Assembly (NCBI RefSeq): GCF_028281565.1
Contig: NZ_JANQJQ010000009.1
Span: 62,001 to 126,000 of the forward strand
Length of the DNA stretch: 64,000 nucleotides
DNA from: Seonamhaeicola sp.
Lineage (GTDB): Bacteria; Bacteroidota; Bacteroidia; Flavobacteriales; Flavobacteriaceae
Direction: 5' to 3'
Shown: piece after piece, positions 36,037 to 44,573 of the stretch
Layout of the letters: every line of letters starts with the position of its first letter
How positions within the stretch are numbered: the stretch's first letter is position 1
Program-made: the position numbers and the translations under genes
The notes under the pieces: generated by a model
What the model saw: the letters and a program-made list of their open reading frames with translations, nothing else
What the model was told of the DNA's origin: nothing
The model's database searches: none

Positions 36037-36963
36037 ATGAACTATCTTTTGATTCCTATTATTTTTTTCGGATTAATTATATTAATCTCTTCCTTCTTTA
36101 TTGTTAAACAACAAACCGCAGCAGTTATAGAACGTTTTGGACGCTTTCAAAGTATACGTCATTCGGGTCTTCAGCTAAAGATCCCTGTTGTAGATAGAAT
36201 TTCGGGAAAACTGAGTTTAAAAATCCAACAGTTAGATGTTATTGTAGAAACTAAAACCCTTGATGACGTATTTGTAAAATTGAAGGTTTCCGTGCAATAT
36301 TTAGTCATAAGAGATAAAGTTTATGACGCCTTTTATAAACTGGAATATCCTCATGATCAGATTACATCTTTTGTTTTTGATGTAGTTCGTGCCGAAGTAC
36401 CAAAAATGAAACTGGATGACGTCTTTGTTAAAAAAGACGATATTGCTATAGCCGTAAAACGCGAGCTACAGGAATACATGTCTGAGTATGGCTATGATAT
36501 CATCAAAACCCTTGTAACGGATATTGATCCGGACGCCCAGGTAAAAGAGGCCATGAACCGTATTAATGCTGCTGAACGCGAAAAGATCGCTGCTCAGTTT
36601 GAAGGGGATGCACAACGTATCTTAATTGTTGAAAAAGCAAAAGCCGAAGCTGAAAGCAAACGTCTGCAAGGGCAAGGTATAGCCGATCAACGCAGGGAAA
36701 TTGCCCGCGGACTGGAAGAGTCTGTTGAAGTGCTTAACAAAGTTGGCATCAATTCCCAGGAAGCTTCTGCGCTTATCGTAGTAACACAGCATTATGACAC
36801 CTTACAGGCTATAGGCGAAGAAACTAATAGTAACTTAATCCTGTTACCAAATTCACCACAGGCCGGAAGCGATATGCTAAACAACATGGTAGCTAGTTTT
36901 ACTGCCAGTAACCAGATTGGTGAAGCTATGAAAAAGCAGGCCAGGAAAAATGAAGACGAATAA
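36037..36963 (+). CDS. SPFH/band 7 (stomatin-like) membrane protein
   Basis: One N-terminal membrane helix (LIPIIFFGLIILISSFFIV, residues 4-22) is followed by an SPFH domain (about 25-185: QQTAAVIERFGRF, GLQLKIPVVDRI) and a helical C-terminus with Ala/Glu-rich repeats (AEREKIAAQFEGDAQRILI). Such proteins form oligomeric membrane scaffolds and often associate with FtsH proteases or NfeD; neither is adjacent here. The gene ends at a bidirectional terminator. Confidence 0.93.
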   Translation: MNYLLIPIIFFGLIILISSFFIVKQQTAAVIERFGRFQSIRHSGLQLKIPVVDRISGKLSLKIQQLDVIVETKTLDDVFVKLKVSVQYLVIRDKVYDAFYKLEYPHDQITSFVFDVVRAEVPKMKLDDVFVKKDDIAIAVKRELQEYMSEYGYDIIKTLVTDIDPDAQVKEAMNRINAAEREKIAAQFEGDAQRILIVEKAKAEAESKRLQGQGIADQRREIARGLEESVEVLNKVGINSQEASALIVVTQHYDTLQAIGEETNSNLILLPNSPQAGSDMLNNMVASFTASNQIGEAMKKQARKNEDE

Positions 36964-37002
36964 ATTATATTAAAGCTTTGTTTTGAAAAGCAGGAGGATC
37001 AA

Positions 37003-37031
37003 AAAAAGCCCTTAAAAATTAAGGGCTTTTT
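37003..37031. terminator. Bidirectional rho-independent terminator
   Basis: Arms AAAAAGCCCTTAA and TTAAGGGCTTTTT (13 bp, perfect) around a 3-base loop separate the rightward slipin gene from the leftward repeat-protein gene. Confidence 0.88.
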
Positions 37032-37034
37032 ACG

Positions 37035-37415
37035 TTAGTTATTATGAGCTGTTTCATCGGGGTCTGCCTTATTTGGAGTCATGACCATTTTTGTTTTGCT
37101 TTCATCAGAATCTTTTTTCCAGGGCTTGTAATTTTTAAACGCAGGGCCTTTCAATTCAACTCTTTTTGAGTTAAAGGCAACTTTATTGTATTCTTTATTA
37201 TTGTTATTCTGCCAAGGTTTATTGTTTTTAAAAGCCGGGCCCATTAACTTTTCCTTTTTTGTAGTTGTATAAACAACAGTAGCGGGTTCACTTTTATCCT
37301 TATTTAACCACGGTTTGTAGTTCTTATAAGCCGGTCCTTTAAGGTCACTTCTTTTTTGAGCAAAAACACCAGAAGCTATAAAGACCATCGCTAAAGTAAA
37401 AATTAGTGTTCTCAT
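37035..37415 (-). CDS. Secreted small protein with three LxGPAxKNxKPW repeats
   Basis: I do not recognise this family. The 126-residue product has a signal peptide (1-19, cut after VFA). The mature part carries three near-identical 12-residue motifs at 25-36, 57-68 and 88-99 (LKGPAYKNYKPW, LMGPAFKNNKPW, LKGPAFKNYKPW) about 31 residues apart, joined by Lys/Asn/Thr-rich linkers. The invariant Gly-Pro, Lys-Asn and Lys-Pro-Trp suggest a short binding module, perhaps for peptidoglycan or a partner protein; this is speculative. It stands alone downstream of the two-component pair. Confidence 0.8.
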   Translation of the reverse strand: MRTLIFTLAMVFIASGVFAQKRSDLKGPAYKNYKPWLNKDKSEPATVVYTTTKKEKLMGPAFKNNKPWQNNNNKEYNKVAFNSKRVELKGPAFKNYKPWKKDSDESKTKMVMTPNKADPDETAHNN

Positions 37416-37439
37416 AATCCTTCCGTTTTAAAATTCACT

Positions 37440-37447
37440 CAAATATA
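37440..37447 (-). promoter_or_regulatory. Bacteroidetes -7 box for the KPW-repeat protein gene
   Basis: On the minus strand it reads TATATTTG, 24 bp upstream of the ATG at 37415. Confidence 0.4.
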
Positions 37448-37517
37448 AATACAGAGCATAGCATTTGGAGTTCTATGAAATCACTTAATGTATATCCGTA
37501 TAAATACGGATATTTGA

Positions 37518-38150
37518 TTAAATAAGTTTCATTTTTACCGCTTTTATAATAAGCTCTGCAGTATTTTTAGCACTTAACTTCTTAAGGATATTAGAACGAT
37601 GGGTTTCTATGGTTCTTTTACTAACATAAAGTAAGGCAGCAATTTCCTTGGTTGTGTTTCCTTTTGAGATTAATGTCAGCACCTCTATTTCTTTTTTTGA
37701 AAGTATGTTTTCGCTTATGGAATTATCAGACATATAATCAATCATCTTTTCAGATATTTTGGGACTGAAGTATTTCTTTCCTTTACTAACTATGCGAACA
37801 ACCTTTATAAGTTCTTCTTGATCAGTGTTTTTTAATAAATAGCTATAGGCACCCATTTTAGCACATTTAGCAATATAATTTCCCTCGTCATGCATAGATA
37901 TTATTATTGGCTTAATGGCCGGGTTTAAGTCTTTTATTTCGTTTAAAACCTCAAATCCATCCATGTTTGGCATAGTGATATCCAACAGAACAATATCTAT
38001 CTCCCGGTTAGCTTTAACGAGTTCAATAAACTCTTCGCCATCACCAACACAGCTTATGACTTCAATATCATGATGCCTTTTTAATAATTCTTTCAGACCA
38101 TTTCTAAACAGTTCATGGTCATCGGCAATAACGAGTTTAATTGTTTTCAT
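37518..38150 (-). CDS. NarL/LuxR-family response regulator
   Basis: The receiver domain (about 3-122) keeps the acidic pair D10-D11, the phosphoacceptor D57 (VLLDITMPNMDG) and the conserved Lys (YLLKN). The C-terminal LuxR-type HTH (about 145-205) has LTLISKGNTTKEIAALLYVSKRT. It is paired with the histidine kinase upstream; the two genes overlap by 14 bp, a clear sign of a cognate pair. Targets are unknown. Confidence 0.95.
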   Translation of the reverse strand: MKTIKLVIADDHELFRNGLKELLKRHHDIEVISCVGDGEEFIELVKANREIDIVLLDITMPNMDGFEVLNEIKDLNPAIKPIIISMHDEGNYIAKCAKMGAYSYLLKNTDQEELIKVVRIVSKGKKYFSPKISEKMIDYMSDNSISENILSKKEIEVLTLISKGNTTKEIAALLYVSKRTIETHRSNILKKLSAKNTAELIIKAVKMKLI

Positions 38151-39744
38151 TTTTTATAGGTAATTCTATATCAAAAGTTGTCCTTCCTTGTTTGGAGTTT
38201 ATTTTAATCTTCCCGTTGCAAATTTCAACCCTTTCCCTGATGTTAATAATACCTGAACCCAGTGTTACATTATCCATATTAAACCCTACCCCATCATCAA
38301 AATAAAACAGGGACACAAAATCATCAAATTCTGATAATGTAATCCTTATATTTTTCGCTTTCGCATATTTTAACGTATTGTTTATTAATTCCTGGGTTAT
38401 TCTAAATATATGAATTTCCTGGTTCTTTGTAAGTCTACTGTTCTTCTGCTTTAAAAGATCTTCAAACACGATGGAAGCATCAGATGCTTTCTTAATGTCT
38501 TCCGTAAAATTTGTAAGTGCGGCACCAACGCCAAAATCGTTCATAGTAGAAGGTGCCAACGCATTAGACATGATCCGGATCTCAGAAATGGTGTCATCAA
38601 TTATTTTTCCCATCTCCAAACGTAACACCTTGTTATCAACCTTATTATCAATATAAAATTTTAACGATGTTAATAACGGACCTAATCCGTCATGAAGCTC
38701 TCTGGAAAGTCGTTGTCTTTCATTCTCCAAACCATCCACTAATTGACGTTTAGTGTTAATACGGCTTATGTTTTCATTACTTCTGAACTCTTTTAGCTTA
38801 TCCCTCATTTTAATCAAGCTTTTTCCTAAAGCGTCTTTTTTACTTTTAGGGATGTATTCTGAGTTCAAATTCATCTCTCCAATTTCCTCAGAAAAATTTA
38901 CCGCACCTTGTAATGACTTTTTTAAATTATCCAGGGCCTCAAACATTTCCTTTATTTCATTAGAGTTTTTTGTAAACCTATTGATCTCATTATAATTACC
39001 ATCTGCCATTTCTTTCAGGCTGTTTTTCATATTTAAAATTGGGTTGGCAATTATTCTGGTAAGGAACAAAGAAATGAAAATGGCTATGATCAGAATTAAA
39101 AACATTAAGACAAAAAGCCTGCTTTTCAAGCTTTGTAATGGTGCTTCTACCTCTTCTTTATCTATCTCAGAAAGTATGACTAGCTTAAGATTCTGTATTT
39201 CAATAGGGCCGTATACACCATAGACATCAACATGTCTATAATCTTTATACAGGCCTTTTCCAAACTCACCCGATAAAGCATTTGACACCCCTGTTGTTTT
39301 TACAATAATATCATATGGTACGGAATCCTTAAAAAAACGTGATTGCGACCGCATTCTGTAATCATCTCCCACCAAATACGATTCCCCCGTTTCTCCCATT
39401 CCGGTCCGCTCCAGCAAAATATTCATCACTTTACTGTAAGGTATAATTTTTATAGTGTGTTTACCATGCTTTACATCAACTAAACCAATAGTTAGCTGAT
39501 GATTTTTATTGTACTTTGTGAAATCATAAATACCTGTTTTAAAATCTTTTTCCGGTAACTTAAAATTCAAGCTGTCTTCTTCTATATTGGACACATTGAT
39601 AAAATTACTCCATTCAGATTGAATTAGTTTTTCAATCTGATTTTGTTTCAGGGTTTTAATGGAATTTAATTGTTGCAGAATCCTATTTTGCAGTACATCT
39701 GAAAACTGCCCGTAAAATGTAATTGACAGCATGACAACTACCAA
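38137..39744 (-). CDS. Membrane sensor histidine kinase (HisKA_3 type), N-terminus uncertain
   Basis: An extracytoplasmic sensor region (about 20-210 by this start) is followed by a membrane helix (LFVLMFLILIIAIFISLFLT), a HAMP-like linker, a HisKA_3 dimerisation helix with the phosphorylated His (RQRLSRELHDGLGPLL) and a HATPase domain (DDGVGFNM, GSGIINIRERV). It should phosphorylate the adjoining regulator. The canonical start here is TTG at 39744, but that cuts the first membrane helix: the frame stays open to 39795 and encodes SLKSLILIIINGLVF upstream. The full protein may start at an ATT codon at 39792. Confidence 0.9.
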   Translation of the reverse strand: MVVVMLSITFYGQFSDVLQNRILQQLNSIKTLKQNQIEKLIQSEWSNFINVSNIEEDSLNFKLPEKDFKTGIYDFTKYNKNHQLTIGLVDVKHGKHTIKIIPYSKVMNILLERTGMGETGESYLVGDDYRMRSQSRFFKDSVPYDIIVKTTGVSNALSGEFGKGLYKDYRHVDVYGVYGPIEIQNLKLVILSEIDKEEVEAPLQSLKSRLFVLMFLILIIAIFISLFLTRIIANPILNMKNSLKEMADGNYNEINRFTKNSNEIKEMFEALDNLKKSLQGAVNFSEEIGEMNLNSEYIPKSKKDALGKSLIKMRDKLKEFRSNENISRINTKRQLVDGLENERQRLSRELHDGLGPLLTSLKFYIDNKVDNKVLRLEMGKIIDDTISEIRIMSNALAPSTMNDFGVGAALTNFTEDIKKASDASIVFEDLLKQKNSRLTKNQEIHIFRITQELINNTLKYAKAKNIRITLSEFDDFVSLFYFDDGVGFNMDNVTLGSGIINIRERVEICNGKIKINSKQGRTTFDIELPIKNENN

Positions 39745-39829
39745 AAAAACGAGGCCGTTTATAATAATTAATATGAGGGATTTTAAGCTAATTTGTCAAG
39801 GTATTAATAAGTTCTTACACCTTTTTATA

Positions 39830-39837
39830 CAAATATA
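39830..39837 (-). promoter_or_regulatory. Bacteroidetes -7 box for the two-component operon
   Basis: On the minus strand it reads TATATTTG. It allows a leader of about 30 nt before the possible ATT start at 39792, so any start must lie at or below about 39824. Confidence 0.4.
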
Positions 39838-39840
39838 GCA

Positions 39841-41013
39841 CTAATTGATTTTATTAAAAGGATGCCTTTCTTCCCATTTCCGTATGGGGTTCATATACTT
39901 AACCACGCACTTTAAAACCGTATTGGCAATAAAGTTATTGGTGTGCTTCAAATACACGTGCATGGTATGGGGTTTGGCTCCAATAGAACTTTTGATCTCC
40001 ATGGCGGTTCTGGCATATACAATGGTTTTAAAGTTGTTTTCAATACCAAAAGAAGCCATGTTAAAAAGCATATTTAAATACATTTGATATTGACGTTGGA
40101 GCTCCTTGTTATAACCCAAAAAATAGGTTTCCAAACAATGGCCATTCATTATCAAAGTATAAAAACCAATGAGTTCGTCCTTTAGGAAATACCCAAAAAC
40201 CTTGAATGATTCTTTTAGATACTTCTTTAAACTTAAAAAATGGTTGCGATCCAGTTTAAATGAATTCACTCTGGCATTATCAGATACATTTTCATAAAGT
40301 TTGAAAATCGTCTCTGAATGCTGCTCTATGTAGTTTAAATCCAATTCTTTGCAAGTTAAGTCAGCACTTTTTCTTCTCGCTGTTTTATAGCGCCTTTTAT
40401 ACTTTTTGTTGAAACCGGAAATATAGTCTTCAGGTGTTTTCCAGGAGTCAGAAACCTGAAACATCATATTGGGCTGCACCTGAATTTTATAAAGGTTTTG
40501 GCTTTTGAAATAAGTCATGCTTTGATGTATTGAATCGTCTTCAAAATAATCCTTAAACGCAACAATGCGTATTTTTTTATTGAATCGCTCCTTTATTTCA
40601 ATGGTCAAAACATCGATTGCTTTTTGTATGGTATTCAAAAAATCATTTTGAGAAATAGCATCGGAATCAAAATAAATTCCATGTTGCCCGGTATGCATTA
40701 AATTGCCAATTACCAAAGCATTTCCTCTTACAAACCTGGAAACCAATTGCTTTCCTATTTGTTTTAAGTAACTGTTTGAGGTACGCCTGAAGACATCATC
40801 CAAATACATTTGAACCCGTTGAACAATAGCAATGCCAACCAAGGCATCGGCTTTAAAAACCCCAATATAATATGAAGTAATATTACCGGGCGATGAGTTT
40901 TCAAGTGCTTCTAAAAACGATGATCTCAAAAACACATCATTAACAGGTAAGTTATTCCAAGTCGATGGAAGTTCAGAAGTAGTCCGATATATTTTATAGC
41001 CTAGCAATAGCAA
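39841..41013 (-). CDS. FemAB-like / GNAT-fold acyltransferase-type protein
   Basis: The 390-residue protein resembles FemAB-like peptidoglycan or aminoacyl transferases: two GNAT-like halves, the second with KYKRRYKTARRKS and later LKDELIGFYTLIMNGHCLETYFLGYN, which is the usual C-terminal GNAT core. No signal or membrane segment is seen. The substrate is unknown. The start codons available are TTG (41013 or 41007), and the first lies right at the tail of the terminator of the upstream gene. Its promoter was not identified. Confidence 0.7.
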   Translation of the reverse strand: MLLLGYKIYRTTSELPSTWNNLPVNDVFLRSSFLEALENSSPGNITSYYIGVFKADALVGIAIVQRVQMYLDDVFRRTSNSYLKQIGKQLVSRFVRGNALVIGNLMHTGQHGIYFDSDAISQNDFLNTIQKAIDVLTIEIKERFNKKIRIVAFKDYFEDDSIHQSMTYFKSQNLYKIQVQPNMMFQVSDSWKTPEDYISGFNKKYKRRYKTARRKSADLTCKELDLNYIEQHSETIFKLYENVSDNARVNSFKLDRNHFLSLKKYLKESFKVFGYFLKDELIGFYTLIMNGHCLETYFLGYNKELQRQYQMYLNMLFNMASFGIENNFKTIVYARTAMEIKSSIGAKPHTMHVYLKHTNNFIANTVLKCVVKYMNPIRKWEERHPFNKIN

Positions 41014-41014
41014 A

Positions 41015-41048
41015 GAAAAAGACCGAAGTTATACACCTCAGTCTTTGT
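41015..41048 (-). terminator. Rho-independent terminator of the DUF1761 gene
   Basis: In the minus-strand RNA, AAAGACUGAGGU pairs fully with ACUUCGGUCUUU (two G-U pairs) and is followed by a U-rich tract. The plus-strand version has two mismatches, so it is directional. The U tract ends where the next gene's TTG start begins. Confidence 0.75.
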
Positions 41049-41072
41049 TTATGTTAAAAAATTACAAAACTT

Positions 41073-41555
41073 TTATTTCCATCCGCAAATGATAGCGCCC
41101 ATGACACCCATAGTCACTACCCAATAACCTGTATTAATAAGAATATATTTAGCACTTTTACGCTCAAATAAAGCATTAGTGCCCAGAATAGGAAGTGCTA
41201 CGAAAATACCGGCTATAACACCGTGAAACGCCCCGTGTTTAAACGTTCTAAACTCATTGGCGTATTCCGCCATAAACGCTTCATAAGAAGGTTGCACTCC
41301 TAATTCTCCCTGCGCCAAACTAAAAGCACCCATTTGGTGAATCACCATAGGCATAATTGACATAGCCAGTAAAACAGCAAAAATAAAGGCCATAATAAAG
41401 ATCTTTGCCATATTAGCACCTTTCATTTTCTCTTCACTCATGTCTGCGGCTTGCATCCAGGCCGTACCAAATACTTTCGGATTGTACCAAATAAAACCTA
41501 CAACAAGGGCAGAAACAGCAGCAACAAGAATTGCTGGGAAATTCATTGCATCCAT
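41073..41555 (-). CDS. DUF1761 membrane protein
   Basis: A 160-residue protein with four membrane helices (about 5-25, 50-72, 108-125 and 140-158), including FPAILVAAVSALVVGFIWYN and GYWVVTMGVMGAIICG. This fits DUF1761, a small inner-membrane family of unknown function. It has its own terminator and stands alone between glnS and the FemAB-like gene. Confidence 0.85.
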   Translation of the reverse strand: MDAMNFPAILVAAVSALVVGFIWYNPKVFGTAWMQAADMSEEKMKGANMAKIFIMAFIFAVLLAMSIMPMVIHQMGAFSLAQGELGVQPSYEAFMAEYANEFRTFKHGAFHGVIAGIFVALPILGTNALFERKSAKYILINTGYWVVTMGVMGAIICGWK

Positions 41556-41646
41556 AATAATTTTAGTTTATAGTTAGAACTTAAATATAGCTAAAAATAT
41601 AATACAGGATTGCTTTTTAACGCTTTATATCCGTTATGAAGAACTT

Positions 41647-43662
41647 CTAAAGCGCTTCTGCCTCAGTAACTAAAAGGGTGTTTTTATCTTCTAAAGCTTT
41701 AGTTATGAAGCTATCGATAGCTTCGTTTCTTTCCAAACCATTTTTAAGCAAAACACTAAGGGCAAGCGCCGTTGCAATACGTGTTCCAACCTTTTTAACA
41801 GCGGTTCCAAAAAGCGGTTCCAGGTCTTCATAACTAACCCCTTCGGCCAGCTCTAAAATTTCCGATTTAACCTTTTGTTGCTTGGCTTCCGGTAAGTTAG
41901 TATACTTTTTACCCAGTTGCTTAATAAGGTCTATTGGCTTACGTTGTGATTGCTGCTGTTGTTGCGGTTTAGGTTGAACCTGTTTCAAAGTGTTTTGATT
42001 AGTTTTTTGCTTCGCCCAGGTATCTCTTAGTCCAACGGTTTTATTAAAAATAAGGTTTTCAGAAGTTGCATCATCATCCACATTAAAATACCCTAAACGT
42101 TGAAACTGAAACCTGTTCCCTACTTTAGCATCAATTAAACCGGGCTCCACATAAGCTTCAATCACTCTTAAAGAATCCGGGTTGATAAACGCCATAAAAT
42201 CTTTGTCCTGATGACTATCCGGTGCTTCGTCCATAAACAGCCTGTCATATTCCCTAACCTCAGCTTTAACAGCATGTTGAATAGACACCCAGTGCAGCGT
42301 TCCTTTCACTCTTCTTGCCGTATCTTCAGAATACGTACAATGTATCTCGGTAATAGTGCCGTTTGTATCTTTTACAACATGTTCCGCTTTAATGATATAA
42401 GCATTTTTTAAACGAACCTCACCTCCTAGTTTCAACCTGAAAAACTTATTACCGGCTTCTTCTTTAAAGTCGTCTTTTTCAATATAAAGTTCTTTTGAAA
42501 ACGGTACTTTTCTGGAACCGGCAGCTGCATCTTCCGGATTGTTTTCAGCATCTAACCACTCTACCTTACCTTCCGGATAATTTGTAATAACAAGCTTAAC
42601 AGGATCTAAAACTGCCATTACCCTTGGGGCCGTTTTATTCAGATCTTCACGAATACAGAATTCTAATAGCGATACATCAATGACATTATCACGCTTGGCA
42701 ACACCTGCTGTCTCCACAAACTTTCTTAGGGCATTTGGTGTATAACCCCTTCTTCGTAAACCTGAAATAGTCGGCATTCTGGGATCATCCCATCCCTTCA
42801 CCACGCCTTCATTTACCAGTTGCAGCAGCTTACGTTTGCTCATGATGGTATAACTTAAATTCAAACGGGCAAATTCGCGTTGCTTTGGTGGCAATGGAAG
42901 TGTATCTGAACTATAATCATGAACTATATCCCTAAACCAATTATAAAGCTTTCTATGGGGCTTAAATTCCAAAGAGCATAGGGAGTGTGAAATTTGTTCA
43001 ATATAATCGCTTTCCCCATGGGTCCAATCATACATAGGATAAATACACCATGCATCACCCGTTCTATGGTGATGTGCAAACATAATACGATACATGATAG
43101 GATCCCGCATTAACATATTGGGATCTTCCATATCTATTTTAGCACGTAATACATGGGTTCCGGCTTCAAATTCACCGTTTTTCATACGTGTAAACAAATC
43201 CAAATTCTCTGCCACACTTCTGTCTCTGTAAGGACTGTTGGTTCCTACCTGTGTTGGTGTTCCTTTTTGTTCAGCCATTTCCTCACTGGTTTGAGAATCT
43301 ACATAGGCCTTACCATCTTTAATCATCTGAACAGCCCAATCATACAACTGCTGGAAATAGTCTGAAGAATACAACTCTTTATCCCACTTGTACCCTAACC
43401 AGGCTACATCACGCTTAATAGCATCTACATATTCCTGCTCTTCTTTAGTCGGATTGGTATCATCAAACCGAAGGTTAACCGGTGCATTATACTTTTCACC
43501 CAACCCAAAACTAATGCCAATAGCTTTAGTGTGTCCTATATGCAAATAGCCGTTTGGTTCCGGAGGAAACCTAAAACGCAGGTCGTTTTTAGACATTCCA
43601 TTTGCTAAATCCTCTTCTATAATTTGCTCAATAAAATTGAGTGGTTTTTTATCTTCAGACAT
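41647..43662 (-). CDS. glnS: Glutaminyl-tRNA synthetase with C-terminal extension
   Basis: Class I synthetase charging tRNA-Gln. FRFPPEPNGYLHIGHTKAI carries the HIGH motif (about 41-44) and IMSKRKLLQL the KMSKS motif (about 274). Catalytic and anticodon-binding beta-barrel domains end near residue 555. A Gln-rich linker then joins a further helical domain of about 100 residues (SYEDLEPLFGTAVKKVG) absent from Escherichia coli GlnS; its nature is unclear to me, with YqeY-like extensions a known precedent elsewhere. The ATG at 43662 was chosen over an upstream start at 43680, which falls in the -7 box. Confidence 0.95.
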   Translation of the reverse strand: MSEDKKPLNFIEQIIEEDLANGMSKNDLRFRFPPEPNGYLHIGHTKAIGISFGLGEKYNAPVNLRFDDTNPTKEEQEYVDAIKRDVAWLGYKWDKELYSSDYFQQLYDWAVQMIKDGKAYVDSQTSEEMAEQKGTPTQVGTNSPYRDRSVAENLDLFTRMKNGEFEAGTHVLRAKIDMEDPNMLMRDPIMYRIMFAHHHRTGDAWCIYPMYDWTHGESDYIEQISHSLCSLEFKPHRKLYNWFRDIVHDYSSDTLPLPPKQREFARLNLSYTIMSKRKLLQLVNEGVVKGWDDPRMPTISGLRRRGYTPNALRKFVETAGVAKRDNVIDVSLLEFCIREDLNKTAPRVMAVLDPVKLVITNYPEGKVEWLDAENNPEDAAAGSRKVPFSKELYIEKDDFKEEAGNKFFRLKLGGEVRLKNAYIIKAEHVVKDTNGTITEIHCTYSEDTARRVKGTLHWVSIQHAVKAEVREYDRLFMDEAPDSHQDKDFMAFINPDSLRVIEAYVEPGLIDAKVGNRFQFQRLGYFNVDDDATSENLIFNKTVGLRDTWAKQKTNQNTLKQVQPKPQQQQQSQRKPIDLIKQLGKKYTNLPEAKQQKVKSEILELAEGVSYEDLEPLFGTAVKKVGTRIATALALSVLLKNGLERNEAIDSFITKALEDKNTLLVTEAEAL

Positions 43663-43677
43663 ATCATAAATAAAACG

Positions 43678-43685
43678 CAAATTTA
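43678..43685 (-). promoter_or_regulatory. Bacteroidetes -7 box for glnS
   Basis: On the minus strand it reads TAAATTTG, 15 bp upstream of the ATG at 43662. Confidence 0.45.
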
Positions 43686-43766
43686 TAGAAATAATAGCAT
43701 ATTTAGCTATAAAAAGCTTTCAGAAAACAATATTCCGAAAGGGGTGTGCTTAAATAAAAAACAGCT

Positions 43767-44441
43767 TTATCCAGGTACTTTTATTGTTTTTATCAAAGTA
43801 TATCCATCTGATGCATTACCGGTAACAGAATCTGCTAGGTTTGAATTATCTACTATTCCATCATTAAGGTTATTTGTATCTGCTGTTCCTTTATAACCTG
43901 TTGTTGCATAGACGGTATTTGATATCGTATCCGGAAATGAAACTTGAGTAATTAATAGTGATTTATTAGAAGAATCTTTTATTTCAACATGAAGATGTGG
44001 GGTGCGTCCTGGATACCAACCTGGATATATACTTATAAAAGACGCATTACCATTATTGTCTGTTGTTTGTCTGCCTCTTAAAAAGCTCTCATTAGTAAAA
44101 TTGCCATCTAGTTGGTCGGAATATTCAGAATAATTCCCCTTAGCATCACAGTGCCAAACATCTACATAGACACCGGCTAGGGGCGAACAACCCTGATTGA
44201 CATTTTGAATAACAAATTTCATCAATAATGGTACTCCTTGTTTGTTTCCAATTATATTTTCTCTTACCAAATCGGCAGGTGTTTTTATTGGAAAAGGTCC
44301 TGCCGTTTCTCGTGGTGACATTGTACATGAATTCGCAGAAACCTCTTCATCTGTACTTTCACATGAGGTTACTAATGTAGGTACTGCAGCTATGATCCCA
44401 ATTGCTTTAATTCCATTCTTTAAAAAAATTTTTCTATCCAT
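43767..44441 (-). CDS. Intradiol ring-cleavage dioxygenase-like secreted lipoprotein
   Basis: The N-terminus MDRKIFLKNG resembles a Tat signal with Arg-Lys instead of Arg-Arg, followed by a hydrophobic stretch and a lipobox (LVTSC, Cys27). The body matches the intradiol dioxygenase fold: NYSEY (Tyr104), GWYPGR (Tyr143) and TPHLHV (His149, His151) coincide with the four non-haem Fe(III) ligands of protocatechuate 3,4-dioxygenase. Cytosolic dioxygenases cleave catechols; exported relatives of this type have uncertain substrates. The loop between Tyr143 and His149 is shorter than in the classical enzyme. Confidence 0.85.
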   Translation of the reverse strand: MDRKIFLKNGIKAIGIIAAVPTLVTSCESTDEEVSANSCTMSPRETAGPFPIKTPADLVRENIIGNKQGVPLLMKFVIQNVNQGCSPLAGVYVDVWHCDAKGNYSEYSDQLDGNFTNESFLRGRQTTDNNGNASFISIYPGWYPGRTPHLHVEIKDSSNKSLLITQVSFPDTISNTVYATTGYKGTADTNNLNDGIVDNSNLADSVTGNASDGYTLIKTIKVPG

Positions 44442-44544
44442 CTGTTGCTTTTTTAATACTAATTCTTGACTCGTTAATTTAATTATGTTTTTATTACTTT
44501 ATGTATATTAAACAGCTACTATAATAGTTACCCTACTTTATAAG

Positions 44545-44552
44545 TATATTTG
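44545..44552 (+). promoter_or_regulatory. Bacteroidetes -7 box for folB
   Basis: TATATTTG lies 21 bp before the ATG at 44574; the TTG at 44550 that would lengthen the frame is inside this box. Confidence 0.45.
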
Positions 44553-44573
44553 TGCTTTTATATTAAACTAAAA

